NCBI GenBank assembly: GCA_963747735.1
Contig: CAVVGE010000008.1
Coordinates: forward strand, 62,001 to 126,000
Direction of reading: 5' to 3'
Length of the DNA stretch: 64,000 nt
Origin: AP-15 sp963747735
GTDB lineage: Bacteria > Pseudomonadota > Alphaproteobacteria > ATCC43930 > CGMCC-115725
Shown here one piece after another: positions 56,973 to 64,000 of this stretch. The first letter of the stretch is position 1, and each line of letters opens with the position of its first letter. The notes beneath the pieces are model-generated. The model was not told where the DNA came from. It did no database searches and saw only the letters and a program-made list of their open reading frames with translations. The translations under genes and the position numbers were made by a program.

Positions 56973-57692
56973 TCACCCGAGGCTCAATGCCGTGCGTTGC
57001 GCCCGGGTCAGGTCAGCGATGCCGGCGCGTGCCAGCCTCAGCATCTCGGCGAAGAGCGCCTCGTCGAAGGGGGCACCCTCGGCGGTCGCCTGGATCTCGA
57101 CGATGCCGCCCGTCCCGGTCAGCACAAAATTGGCGTCGGTTTCGGCGCGCGAATCCTCGGCGTAGTCGAGGTCCAGCACGGCATTTCCGGCGACGACGCC
57201 GCAGGAAACCGCGGCGACGTTGTCGGCGAGCGGCAGGGCGGCAAGCTGGCCACCAGAAACCATCCGTGCCAGCGCCAGGTGCAATGCCACATAGCTGCCG
57301 GTAACGGCGGCGGTGCGGGTGCCGCCATCGGCCTGCAGCACGTCGCAATCGATGCGGATCTGGCGCTCGCCGAGAGCAGCGAAGTCGGTCACCGCGCGCA
57401 GGCTGCGCCCGATCAGCCGCTGGATTTCCTGGGTGCGCCCGCTCTGCCGGCCCCGCGCCGCCTCGCGGTCGGTGCGCGTATGGGTCGCGCGCGGCAGCAT
57501 GCCGTATTCGGCCGTGACCCAGCCCTTGCCGGTGTTGCGCAGAAAGGGCGGCACCCGCTCTTCGACCGAAGCGGTGCACAGCACGTGCGTATCACCGAAT
57601 TTGGCGAGACACGAGCCCTCGGCATATTTTGCCACATCCGGTTCGAGGGTAACCGGCCGCATCGCGTCGGCGGCGCGTCCGGAGGGTCGCAT
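56973..57692 (-). CDS. rph: Ribonuclease PH
   Basis: A 239-residue 3'-5' phosphorolytic RNase that trims tRNA 3' ends. MRPSGRAADAMRPVTLEP, AEYGMLPRATHTRTDREA, RTQEIQRLIGRSLRAV, IRIDCDVLQADGGTRTAAVTG are diagnostic in part. The ATG at 57692 matches the normal start; a further ATG at 57707 is in frame. rdgB is directly downstream. Confidence 0.95.
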   Translation of the reverse strand: MRPSGRAADAMRPVTLEPDVAKYAEGSCLAKFGDTHVLCTASVEERVPPFLRNTGKGWVTAEYGMLPRATHTRTDREAARGRQSGRTQEIQRLIGRSLRAVTDFAALGERQIRIDCDVLQADGGTRTAAVTGSYVALHLALARMVSGGQLAALPLADNVAAVSCGVVAGNAVLDLDYAEDSRAETDANFVLTGTGGIVEIQATAEGAPFDEALFAEMLRLARAGIADLTRAQRTALSLG

Positions 57693-57712
57693 AAAAGTCT
57701 CGGACATCCTGG

Positions 57713-58345
57713 CTAACGGAAGCCGGCGAGCTTGTGGGTCTGCAAGCTCAATTGCCATTGCGGGTGGGCGTGGCAGAAGGCGATCGCGAGCGCCGTGTTG
57801 CGCCGGCGATCGGGGCCATCCATCGGCTGCACCGAAAAGCGGCGGAAATCGAGGCCGGCAAAATCGCGCGGGTCGAGGTCCGGCTGCGGCATTACAATCT
57901 TCAATTCGTCACCCTTTTCGAGGATCAGCGCGGCGGCTGATTTGGGGCTGACGCAGACCCAGTCGAGACCCGGCGGCGGCATGATCGTGCCGTTGGTTTC
58001 GACGGCGACGGCAAAGCCGCGCGCGTGCAGCGCCTCGATCAGCGGCGGGTCGAGCTGTAGCAGCGGCTCGCCGCCGGTGCAAACGACAAAAGGAACGCCC
58101 GGCCCGCCGGGCCACAAGGACGCGATCTTGCCGGCGAGCGCTGCGGCATCGGGATAGCGCCCGCCCTCGCTGCCGTCGGTGCCGACAAAGTCGGTGTCGC
58201 AAAAGGAGCACGCCGCGCTCGCTCGATCCTCCTCGCGCCCGGACCATAAATTGCACCCGGAGAACCGGCAGAAAACCGCCGGCCGGCCGGTCTGCGCGCC
58301 CTCACCTTGCAACGTATAAAAGATCTCCTTGACCGCGTAGCTCAT
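57713..58345 (-). CDS. queE: 7-carboxy-7-deazaguanine synthase QueE
   Basis: A 210-residue radical SAM enzyme of the queuosine/deazapurine pathway that makes CDG from CPH4. The core contains FCRFSGCNLWSG and CSFCDTDFVG, an expanded cluster-binding loop typical of QueE, followed by CTGGEPLLQLD. MSYAVKEIFYTLQGEG was taken as the start (58345) because it is the usual one. It overlaps queC by four bases. Its 3' end is next to rph. Confidence 0.93.
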   Translation of the reverse strand: MSYAVKEIFYTLQGEGAQTGRPAVFCRFSGCNLWSGREEDRASAACSFCDTDFVGTDGSEGGRYPDAAALAGKIASLWPGGPGVPFVVCTGGEPLLQLDPPLIEALHARGFAVAVETNGTIMPPPGLDWVCVSPKSAAALILEKGDELKIVMPQPDLDPRDFAGLDFRRFSVQPMDGPDRRRNTALAIAFCHAHPQWQLSLQTHKLAGFR

Positions 58346-59082
58346 CGTCCGCTCTGCCCCCGCGTAAATCTCTCCCACCCCGCCTGGCGCAGCGCGCAAG
58401 CCGGACATTCGCCGCAGCCGTAGCCCCAATCATGCCGCCGTGAGCGGTCGCCGAGATAGCAGCTGTGGGTTTCCTCACGGATCAGCTCGACGAGCGGCTC
58501 GCCGCCGAGATCCCGGGCCAATGCCCAGGTCGCCGCCTTGTCGCGCCACATCAGCGGCGTATGGATGACAAAGCGCCGCTCGGTGCCGAGGGAAAGCGTC
58601 GCCTGCAAAGCCTTCAGCGTATCGTCGCGGCAATCGGGATAGCCCGAGTAGTCGGTCTCGCACATGCCGCCGACGAGGTGCCGCGCGCCGCGCCGATAGC
58701 CGACCGCCGCAGCCAGGACAAAAAACAACAGGTTGCGGCCGGGGACAAAGGTGTTCGGCAGACCGCCCTCGTCGTACGTGATCGCGGCCGCCCCGGTCAG
58801 GGCGGTGTCGCTGATCCGGCCCAGAACCCCGCAATCGAGCCGGTGATCCTCGGCGAGGCGATCGTTCCAATCCGGAAATTCGCGGCGCAACCGAGCGATC
58901 ACGGCCCTGCCGCAATCGAGCTCGATGCGATGGCGCTGCCGGTAGTCGAAGCCGATGGTCTCGACCCCGGCGAAACGCTCGAGCGCCCAGGCGAGGCAAG
59001 TCGTCGAATCCTGACCGCCGGAAAAGAGCACCAGCGCCCGTTCCCGGCCGATGTCGGATAATTCATGCACCGCGGCGGCCAT
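58342..59082 (-). CDS. queC: 7-cyano-7-deazaguanine synthase QueC
   Basis: A 246-residue PP-loop ligase that turns CDG into preQ0 with ATP and ammonia. The N-terminal LFSGGQDSTTCLAWALE is the PP-loop, and the C-terminal GCGECPACALRQAGW carries the zinc cysteines. Coupled to queE by a 4-base overlap. queD is not seen nearby. Confidence 0.95.
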   Translation of the reverse strand: MAAAVHELSDIGRERALVLFSGGQDSTTCLAWALERFAGVETIGFDYRQRHRIELDCGRAVIARLRREFPDWNDRLAEDHRLDCGVLGRISDTALTGAAAITYDEGGLPNTFVPGRNLLFFVLAAAVGYRRGARHLVGGMCETDYSGYPDCRDDTLKALQATLSLGTERRFVIHTPLMWRDKAATWALARDLGGEPLVELIREETHSCYLGDRSRRHDWGYGCGECPACALRQAGWERFTRGQSGR

Positions 59083-59147
59083 CCCCTCACGGAATAGCCG
59101 CCCGGCGCACGGCGATCAACCGCGCCGGCGTGGCGGATTGCCCCGGT

Positions 59148-59462
59148 TCAGCGGCGGATCAGATTGGCGACGAGAAAGCCGACGCCAAAGGCGATCGCCA
59201 AGCTGGTCAGCGGGTAGCTCTCGACCTGCTGCGCGACGGTCGTCGCGGCGCGCTCGCCTTGCGCTTGGAGGTCCTTGGCCATTTCGCCGGCGCGCTTTTG
59301 CGCATCCTGGGCCCACTGGCCGGTGGCCTGGGTCAGGTCGCAGATCGAACGTGACGCCTGGTCGACGACGGAACGCAGCTTCTCCACCGCTTCGGTCGCC
59401 TGGCCGACGCCGTTGCTGATCGTGTTGCCGCCCTTATCCACAAAATCCTGCTGCTCTGGCAT
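59148..59462 (-). CDS. ElaB/YqjD-like (DUF883) membrane-anchored protein
   Basis: A 104-residue protein: a helical, Gln/Ala-rich N-terminal body (EKLRSVVDQASRSICDLTQA, AQDAQKRAGEMAKDLQAQ) and a C-terminal membrane segment with SYPLTSLAIAFGVGFLVANL ending in Arg-Arg. This is the layout of the DUF883 ribosome-associated inner-membrane proteins. The start at 59462 follows GAAGG. Divergent from the PLP enzyme gene. Confidence 0.75.
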   Translation of the reverse strand: MPEQQDFVDKGGNTISNGVGQATEAVEKLRSVVDQASRSICDLTQATGQWAQDAQKRAGEMAKDLQAQGERAATTVAQQVESYPLTSLAIAFGVGFLVANLIRR

Positions 59463-59598
59463 GATGGGCACCTTCCTCAATAATGACCGAGATGAGCCAT
59501 CGGGGAAAACACCGGGAAATGCGAATCGCTCCCGATCCGTTGTCCCATGGGCCGAAGCCGCTGGTATATTCGGGTGCATTCTCCGCGGAGGAGCTCCC

Positions 59599-61089
59599 GT
59601 GCAGGCAAACACCAACCCCTATCTGGCTTTGGGCGTACGGCCGTTTATCAATTGCTGCAGTGTGCGCACGATGCATGGCGGCAGTCTGATGCTGCCGCAG
59701 GTGCGCGAGGCGATGGACCGTGCGTCGCACGCTTTCGTCAATCTGGACGAGCTGATGGAGGCGGCGGGCCGGCGGATCGCCGAACTGACCGGTGCCGAAT
59801 GGGGCGTCGTGACCTGCGGCAGCGCGGCTGCGGTGGCGCTCGGCACCGCCGCCTGCGTCGCCGGCAACGATCCGGTAAAGATGCTGCGCCTGCCCTTTAC
59901 CGAGGGCATGGTGAACCGCGTCATTATCCCGAGCACCCAGCGCTTTGCCTATGACCAGGCGGTGCGAATGATCGGCTGCCACATCGTCGAGATCGACACC
60001 CGCGCCGACCTCGACCGGGCGCTCGCCGAGCCGGTGGCGATGATCGTGCTGCTCGGCAAGCAGGAGCACCTCTCCCCGGTGCGGCTCGAAGAGCTCGCCC
60101 GGATCGCCAAGCCGCGCGGCATTCCGATCCTGGTCGACGCCGCCTCCGAGCATATCGAGCGGCCGAGCCCGTGGCTTGCGCGCGGCGCCGACCTCGTCGT
60201 CTACAGCGGCGGAAAGTTTCTGCGCGGGCCGCAGACCAGCGGGCTTTTGCTCGGATCGAAACCCCTGGTCCAGGCCGCTTGGCGCAACGCCTCGCCGCAC
60301 CAGGCGCTGGGCCGTCCGATGAAGGTGTCAAAAGAGGACATCGTCGGGGTCATCACGGCGCTGGAATACTGGTTCGAGGAGCGCGACGCTGCGGCCGAGC
60401 GCAAGAAATGGGATGAAGACCTCGCGGTCATCGCCGAGCGGGTCGGCCGGTTGCCGGGAGCGCTGAGCGAGGTAGTGGCACCCGAGGGTGTCGATCTGGT
60501 GCCGCGGCTCAAGATTTCCTGGGACCGCGCGGTCTATTCGCTCGACGGGCTCGGGCTGCGCGACCGGCTGCTCGACGGCGAGCCGCGCATCATGCTCGAC
60601 GACAATTCGGCGACCGAAAGCTCGATCGAGATCGACCCGTTCCAGCTGCAGCCCGGCGAGGCAGCGGCGGTCGGGGACGCCACCGCCGCGGCGCTGGTTG
60701 CATCCCGACGGGACGCTGCCCAGGCGAGAGCCATTGCCGCGGCGACGGCCGATCTCGGCGGCGAGTGGGAGATGCGCGTCGATTTTCTGCATGGCTCGCG
60801 AACCCACCGGCTGAGCATCGAGCAGCGCGGCCCCGACCTCGCCGGGCGGCAGCATTCCGACGGGTTCGCCGGCCCCGTCAACGGCTCGCTTGCCGGGTCG
60901 ATCGTTCGTCTCGCTTTCAGCGCGCGCTACGAAGGCAGCGTGATCTCGTATTTGCTCGACGGCGAGTTGCGCGAGGGACGTATGACCGGCACCGCCCGCC
61001 TCGGCGCCGGCAATCCTCAGGGCGGATCCGGGATCGTCAACAAGAGCCAATTCGGCCCCGGCCGCTGGCAGGCCGAGCGGGTTGCTTAG
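59599..61089 (+). CDS. SelA-like PLP-dependent enzyme with extra C-terminal domain
   Basis: A 496-residue fold-type I PLP enzyme of the SelA / D-glucosaminate-6-phosphate ammonia-lyase branch: FINCCSVRTMHGGSLMLPQV, GAEWGVVTCGSAAAVALGTA, PILVDAASEH and the lysine in VVYSGGKFLRGPQTSGLLLG. After about residue 385 there is a separate beta-rich domain (GEWEMRVDFLHGSRTHRLSI, YLLDGELREGRMTG), absent from SelA itself. It starts at a GTG behind GGAGGAG. The substrate is unknown; a true SelA role is unlikely without selenoprotein context. Confidence 0.8.
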   Translation: MQANTNPYLALGVRPFINCCSVRTMHGGSLMLPQVREAMDRASHAFVNLDELMEAAGRRIAELTGAEWGVVTCGSAAAVALGTAACVAGNDPVKMLRLPFTEGMVNRVIIPSTQRFAYDQAVRMIGCHIVEIDTRADLDRALAEPVAMIVLLGKQEHLSPVRLEELARIAKPRGIPILVDAASEHIERPSPWLARGADLVVYSGGKFLRGPQTSGLLLGSKPLVQAAWRNASPHQALGRPMKVSKEDIVGVITALEYWFEERDAAAERKKWDEDLAVIAERVGRLPGALSEVVAPEGVDLVPRLKISWDRAVYSLDGLGLRDRLLDGEPRIMLDDNSATESSIEIDPFQLQPGEAAAVGDATAAALVASRRDAAQARAIAAATADLGGEWEMRVDFLHGSRTHRLSIEQRGPDLAGRQHSDGFAGPVNGSLAGSIVRLAFSARYEGSVISYLLDGELREGRMTGTARLGAGNPQGGSGIVNKSQFGPGRWQAERVA

Positions 61090-61247
61090 CAAGAAATGTC
61101 CGGCACAGCTGCGCAGGGCTCGGCAGCTTTCGATGGCGCCTTCCGGGCGCAGCGCAATCTAAGGATCACGACCGCATCGCCCGCAAATAAGCAGATGATG
61201 CTCAAAGGCGGCAAGCAGCACCAATCGACACGCAAACGGGGGCGGAA

Positions 61248-62759
61248 ATGGCGGATTGGGGCGCCGGCTACGTCACCGACGTCAGCTATATCCCGGGCTA
61301 CTATGTTCAGCAATCGCCGGTTCATATGGTGGCGGCGGCGCGCCTCGTCGGCGTCGCCTGTGACCTGCCGCATGACGACGACGAGGTGCATTTTCTCGAG
61401 CTCGGCTGCGGCCTCGGCCTCGTCTCGCTGATCCTGGCGGCGAGCAACCCCGGCTGGCGCGTCACCGGTATCGACTTCAACCCGGCCCATATCGCCACGG
61501 CCCGCGCCTTTGCCCGCCAAGCCGGCATCGCCAATGTCGCCTTTATCGAGGCCGACCTCTCCGATTTCGCCGAGAGCGGTGCCGCCGATGCGGTCCCAGA
61601 GGCCGATTTCGTCAGCATCCACGGGCTGTGGAGCTGGGTGGCGCCGGCGGTGCGTGACGGCATCGTGCGCCTCTTGCGCCGCAAGGTGCGCGCCGGCGGC
61701 GTCGTTCACCTCAGCTACAACGCGCTGCCCGGCTGGCAGGCGCGGCTCGGGATGCAGCGCCTGGTGCGCGCCGCCGGCGCTGCCGGACCCGGACGCAGCG
61801 ACCGTCAGGCGCAGGCCGGCTTTGAGATTTTGCGCGGATTGCACGCGGCCGGCGCACGGCAATTGACCGGGAGCGGCGATGTCGGGGCGCTGTTGCAGCG
61901 GCTGTCGGATCTTCCGGTCCCCTACCTCGCGCATGAATTCATGAATGCGCACTGGCAACCTTGCTTTCATGCCGATGTCGCCGAAGCGCTGTCGGCGGCG
62001 CGGCTCGAATGGATCGGCGCCGGGGATTTGTTGGAAAACTTTCCCGAGCTGACCCTGACCGAGGCGCAGCGCGACATTTACGGCCGGATCGACGATCCGC
62101 TCTATCGCGAGCTGGTCAAGGATCTATGCCTCGACCGCGGCCTGCGCCACGATATCTTCGTGCGCGGCCCGCAGCGCCTGTCGGCGGCGGACCGGGATGC
62201 GGCACTTGGCGAGATCGCGTTGACGGCAACGGTCGGCGCGGAGGATTTCCAATATGAAATCCGCATGGCTGAAGGAAAAGCCGAGCTGGCACGGGACTTT
62301 TATGGTGCGATGACAGCCGCTCTCGCAGCCGGCCCGCGGACGGTCGGCGATTTGTTGGCATTGCCGTCAGCCGAGGGCCAGACCGGCAAGGCCGCGGAAT
62401 TGGTCGGGGTGCTGATCGGCACCGGACAGGCCGCGCCGATGCTGCGACCCGGATCGCATCAGTCGGCGGCCGCGGCCGCGCTCAACCGGCTGCTTGCCGA
62501 AGCTTTTGGCCGATTGGAGCATCGGGCGACGCCGCTCGCCTTCGCCTCGACCGCGATCGGCGGCGGGCTGCCGGCGAGCGCCTTCGAGCTCTTTGTCCAG
62601 CACCGGGTCGAGCGCGGCGAGGACGAAAGCTCGCTCGAATCCTGGATCGGTTGGCTCGGCCCCGGGCTGGAGCCGGCGGCGCAGCAGCAGCTGCGCGACC
62701 TGCTTCAGCGCATCATCGCCCGCCGGCTGCCGATCTTGCGGATGGCTGGGCTTTTGTAA
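61248..62759 (+). CDS. Class I SAM methyltransferase with regulatory domain
   Basis: A 503-residue protein. The N-terminal domain (residues 1-190) is a Rossmann methyltransferase with FLELGCGLGLVSLILAA and GIDFNPAHIATAR. A second, helical methyltransferase-regulatory domain follows from about 210 (PVPYLAHEFMNAHWQPCFHA, LPGWQARLGMQRLV), with a C-terminal winged-helix-like part. Such proteins often modify surface or carbohydrate substrates, but the target is unknown. GGGGGCGG precedes the ATG. Confidence 0.85.
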   Translation: MADWGAGYVTDVSYIPGYYVQQSPVHMVAAARLVGVACDLPHDDDEVHFLELGCGLGLVSLILAASNPGWRVTGIDFNPAHIATARAFARQAGIANVAFIEADLSDFAESGAADAVPEADFVSIHGLWSWVAPAVRDGIVRLLRRKVRAGGVVHLSYNALPGWQARLGMQRLVRAAGAAGPGRSDRQAQAGFEILRGLHAAGARQLTGSGDVGALLQRLSDLPVPYLAHEFMNAHWQPCFHADVAEALSAARLEWIGAGDLLENFPELTLTEAQRDIYGRIDDPLYRELVKDLCLDRGLRHDIFVRGPQRLSAADRDAALGEIALTATVGAEDFQYEIRMAEGKAELARDFYGAMTAALAAGPRTVGDLLALPSAEGQTGKAAELVGVLIGTGQAAPMLRPGSHQSAAAAALNRLLAEAFGRLEHRATPLAFASTAIGGGLPASAFELFVQHRVERGEDESSLESWIGWLGPGLEPAAQQQLRDLLQRIIARRLPILRMAGLL

Positions 62760-62761
62760 GC

Positions 62762-63592
62762 CTATCCTCGGCGGCGCCGCCGCAGCGCGATGCCGAGGCC
62801 GGCGAGGGCGGAACCGAGCAGCCCCAGCGAAGCCGGCTCCGGCGCCGCCGTCGGGGCCACGACATCGGCGGTCAGCGTGTAATCGAAAGCCTGCCCCAGC
62901 TTGCCGAAGGCGGCACCCTCGTCGGTGACGATCTCGAGCTCGGCGGTTTCGATACCCGGCGTCAGCGACGAAAAGTCGATCTTCAGATCGAAATTGCCGC
63001 CTTCGTTCAAAACCTTGCCGGCAGAAAAATTGGCCAATGAAAAATCCGCGCCACCGAGCTGAACGCTCTCCAACAGGGTCAACCCGGTCAGCATTTTGTT
63101 GCCCGGATCGGTCGAGACATTGCTGATCAGCAAATCCTCGACGCCGCCGGCACCCGGGGCGAGCTTGCCGAAATTGATCGTGCCGCCCGGCGCCGTGGTG
63201 CTCTGATACTGCGGCCCGACCCCGGTGCCGCTCAAGGTCACGCTCCCCGACTGGCCGGACTTCGTCTTCAGGTCGATCGCGCCGATGGCGACGGAATCAC
63301 TGGCTGCGCCCGAAACCGTCGGGCTGAACGAAAAAGTCTCGTTCAGCTTGGCCTTGCCGCTGCTGCTGAACTTGAACGGGCCGCCCGAAAACGGCGCCGT
63401 CGCCGCGTCGATTTCGCCGGAAGTGATACGGTTCAAGATGTTGAGGGTGAAGCCGTGGCTCGATGTCGTGCCGACGCGGACATCGCCGAACTGCACCGGG
63501 CCGGGGGCTGTAAACAATGCTGCATCCGCCGCCGACGCCCCGGCGGCAACCGCCCCCAGCGCCGACGCCGCGGTGAGCCATGATCGTCTCAT
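62762..63592 (-). CDS. PEP-CTERM sorting domain protein
   Basis: A 276-residue secreted protein. A signal peptide (RRSWLTAASALGAVAAGASA) is followed by a beta-sandwich body (LFTAPGPVQFGDVRVGTTSS, choice-of-anchor type repeats). The end has the PEP-CTERM anchor: PEPASLGLLGSALAGLGIAL then a run of Arg. The anchor is processed by exosortase, which should exist elsewhere in the genome. The start at 63592 is the ATG directly before the signal peptide. The 219 bases between this gene and 63811 show no feature I can support. Confidence 0.85.
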   Translation of the reverse strand: MRRSWLTAASALGAVAAGASAADAALFTAPGPVQFGDVRVGTTSSHGFTLNILNRITSGEIDAATAPFSGGPFKFSSSGKAKLNETFSFSPTVSGAASDSVAIGAIDLKTKSGQSGSVTLSGTGVGPQYQSTTAPGGTINFGKLAPGAGGVEDLLISNVSTDPGNKMLTGLTLLESVQLGGADFSLANFSAGKVLNEGGNFDLKIDFSSLTPGIETAELEIVTDEGAAFGKLGQAFDYTLTADVVAPTAAPEPASLGLLGSALAGLGIALRRRRRG

Positions 63593-63811
63593 CTTTGTCT
63601 CCGACCCGTACCAGCGATAAAAAATAGGCGGGGTCCGCCCGGGTTCAAGCAAAACGCGGAAACTTATATAGTTAATTCGCGTATTTTTTGCGGGTATGGA
63701 TGGCGGGTGTCGCCGACGGCCCGCCGCATCGAAACCCGACGGGCGGTTCGATCGTTGGTTCCGGGCCCCTCCCCTCGGGCCATCCCGGAGCGACGAGCAA
63801 AACGCGCCGCA

Positions 63812-64000
63812 CTACTGCCGGTTGTTGTCGTCCTCGTCGCCCGGCGGCGGGATTTTGGCGCGCAACCGAGCGATCGTATAGCGTTTGACCTGCTGCGCCC
63901 ATTGCGAGTCGATCGCCTGGGTAAGCCCCAGTCCGGGGACCCTGACGTCGAGAGCAAGATTGCTGACATAGAGCCATTTGCCGTCGAGGCTGAAGGCCGG
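63812..64000 (-). CDS. 3' end of a gene cut by the window edge
   Basis: The last 62 residues of a leftward gene: FSLDGKWLYVSNLALDVRV resembles a beta-propeller blade, followed by RYTIARLRAKIPPPGDEDDN and a TAG. The start lies outside the window. The FSLDGKWLYVSN pattern fits YncE-like or lactonase-type seven-bladed propellers, but the identification rests on one blade only. Confidence 0.6.
   Translation of the reverse strand, partial: PAFSLDGKWLYVSNLALDVRVPGLGLTQAIDSQWAQQVKRYTIARLRAKIPPPGDEDDNNRQ

Overview
The window is high-GC chromosomal DNA of an alphaproteobacterium, plausibly Rhodospirillales-like. This rests on a DUF4167 gene, a GcrA-like zinc-finger protein, a DUF6456 protein, the gene order prfA-prmC-DUF4167-clpB, and a gene transfer agent (GTA)-like head/tail cluster. 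No 16S rRNA gene is present, so the placement is inference.

Layout. Bases 1-1540 are anomalous: the + strand is almost free of C at the far left, and the minus strand still reads as a badly damaged MutS-family ATPase. Clean sequence starts abruptly at 1541 with a dienelactone hydrolase, a cupin protein and tRNA-Gly(CCC). From 2972 to 7204 lies a gene graveyard: an internally deleted flavin monooxygenase, two C-terminal fragments of one alpha/beta-hydrolase family, an IS1380-type transposase remnant, and a hypothetical gene broken by two in-frame stops. One intact gene there, an aldo/keto reductase, carries a Tat-like signal. DUF917, acyl-CoA dehydrogenase and XRE-regulator genes follow.

The core block 10110-25693 holds tamB/tamA (outer-membrane assembly), rpmB, rodZ, ispG, hisS, prfA, prmC, a DUF4167 gene and clpB.

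From 25730 to 55070 lies a GTA-like or prophage-like cluster: an S24 repressor facing left, then a rightward run of two regulator-like genes, terminase, portal, protease/scaffold, capsid, connectors, tail tube, frameshifted tail chaperone, tape measure and the GTA-type tail-tip block (DUF2460, DUF2163, NlpC/P60, large tail protein), ending in small membrane proteins. No integrase, replication gene or attachment site was seen. Between terminase and portal sits a tightly coupled cassette of five genes with Sec or Tat export signals, including a beta-helix protein with four tandem C-terminal modules. This cassette is the strongest candidate for something undescribed.

From 55121 to the right end are housekeeping genes: hemW, rdgB, rph, queE and queC (leftward), an ElaB/DUF883-like protein, a SelA-like PLP enzyme, a methyltransferase, a PEP-CTERM protein, and the 3' end of a further gene cut by the window edge. 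Four genes, including hemW, carry single-base +1 frameshifts. This makes consensus error a serious alternative to true decay.
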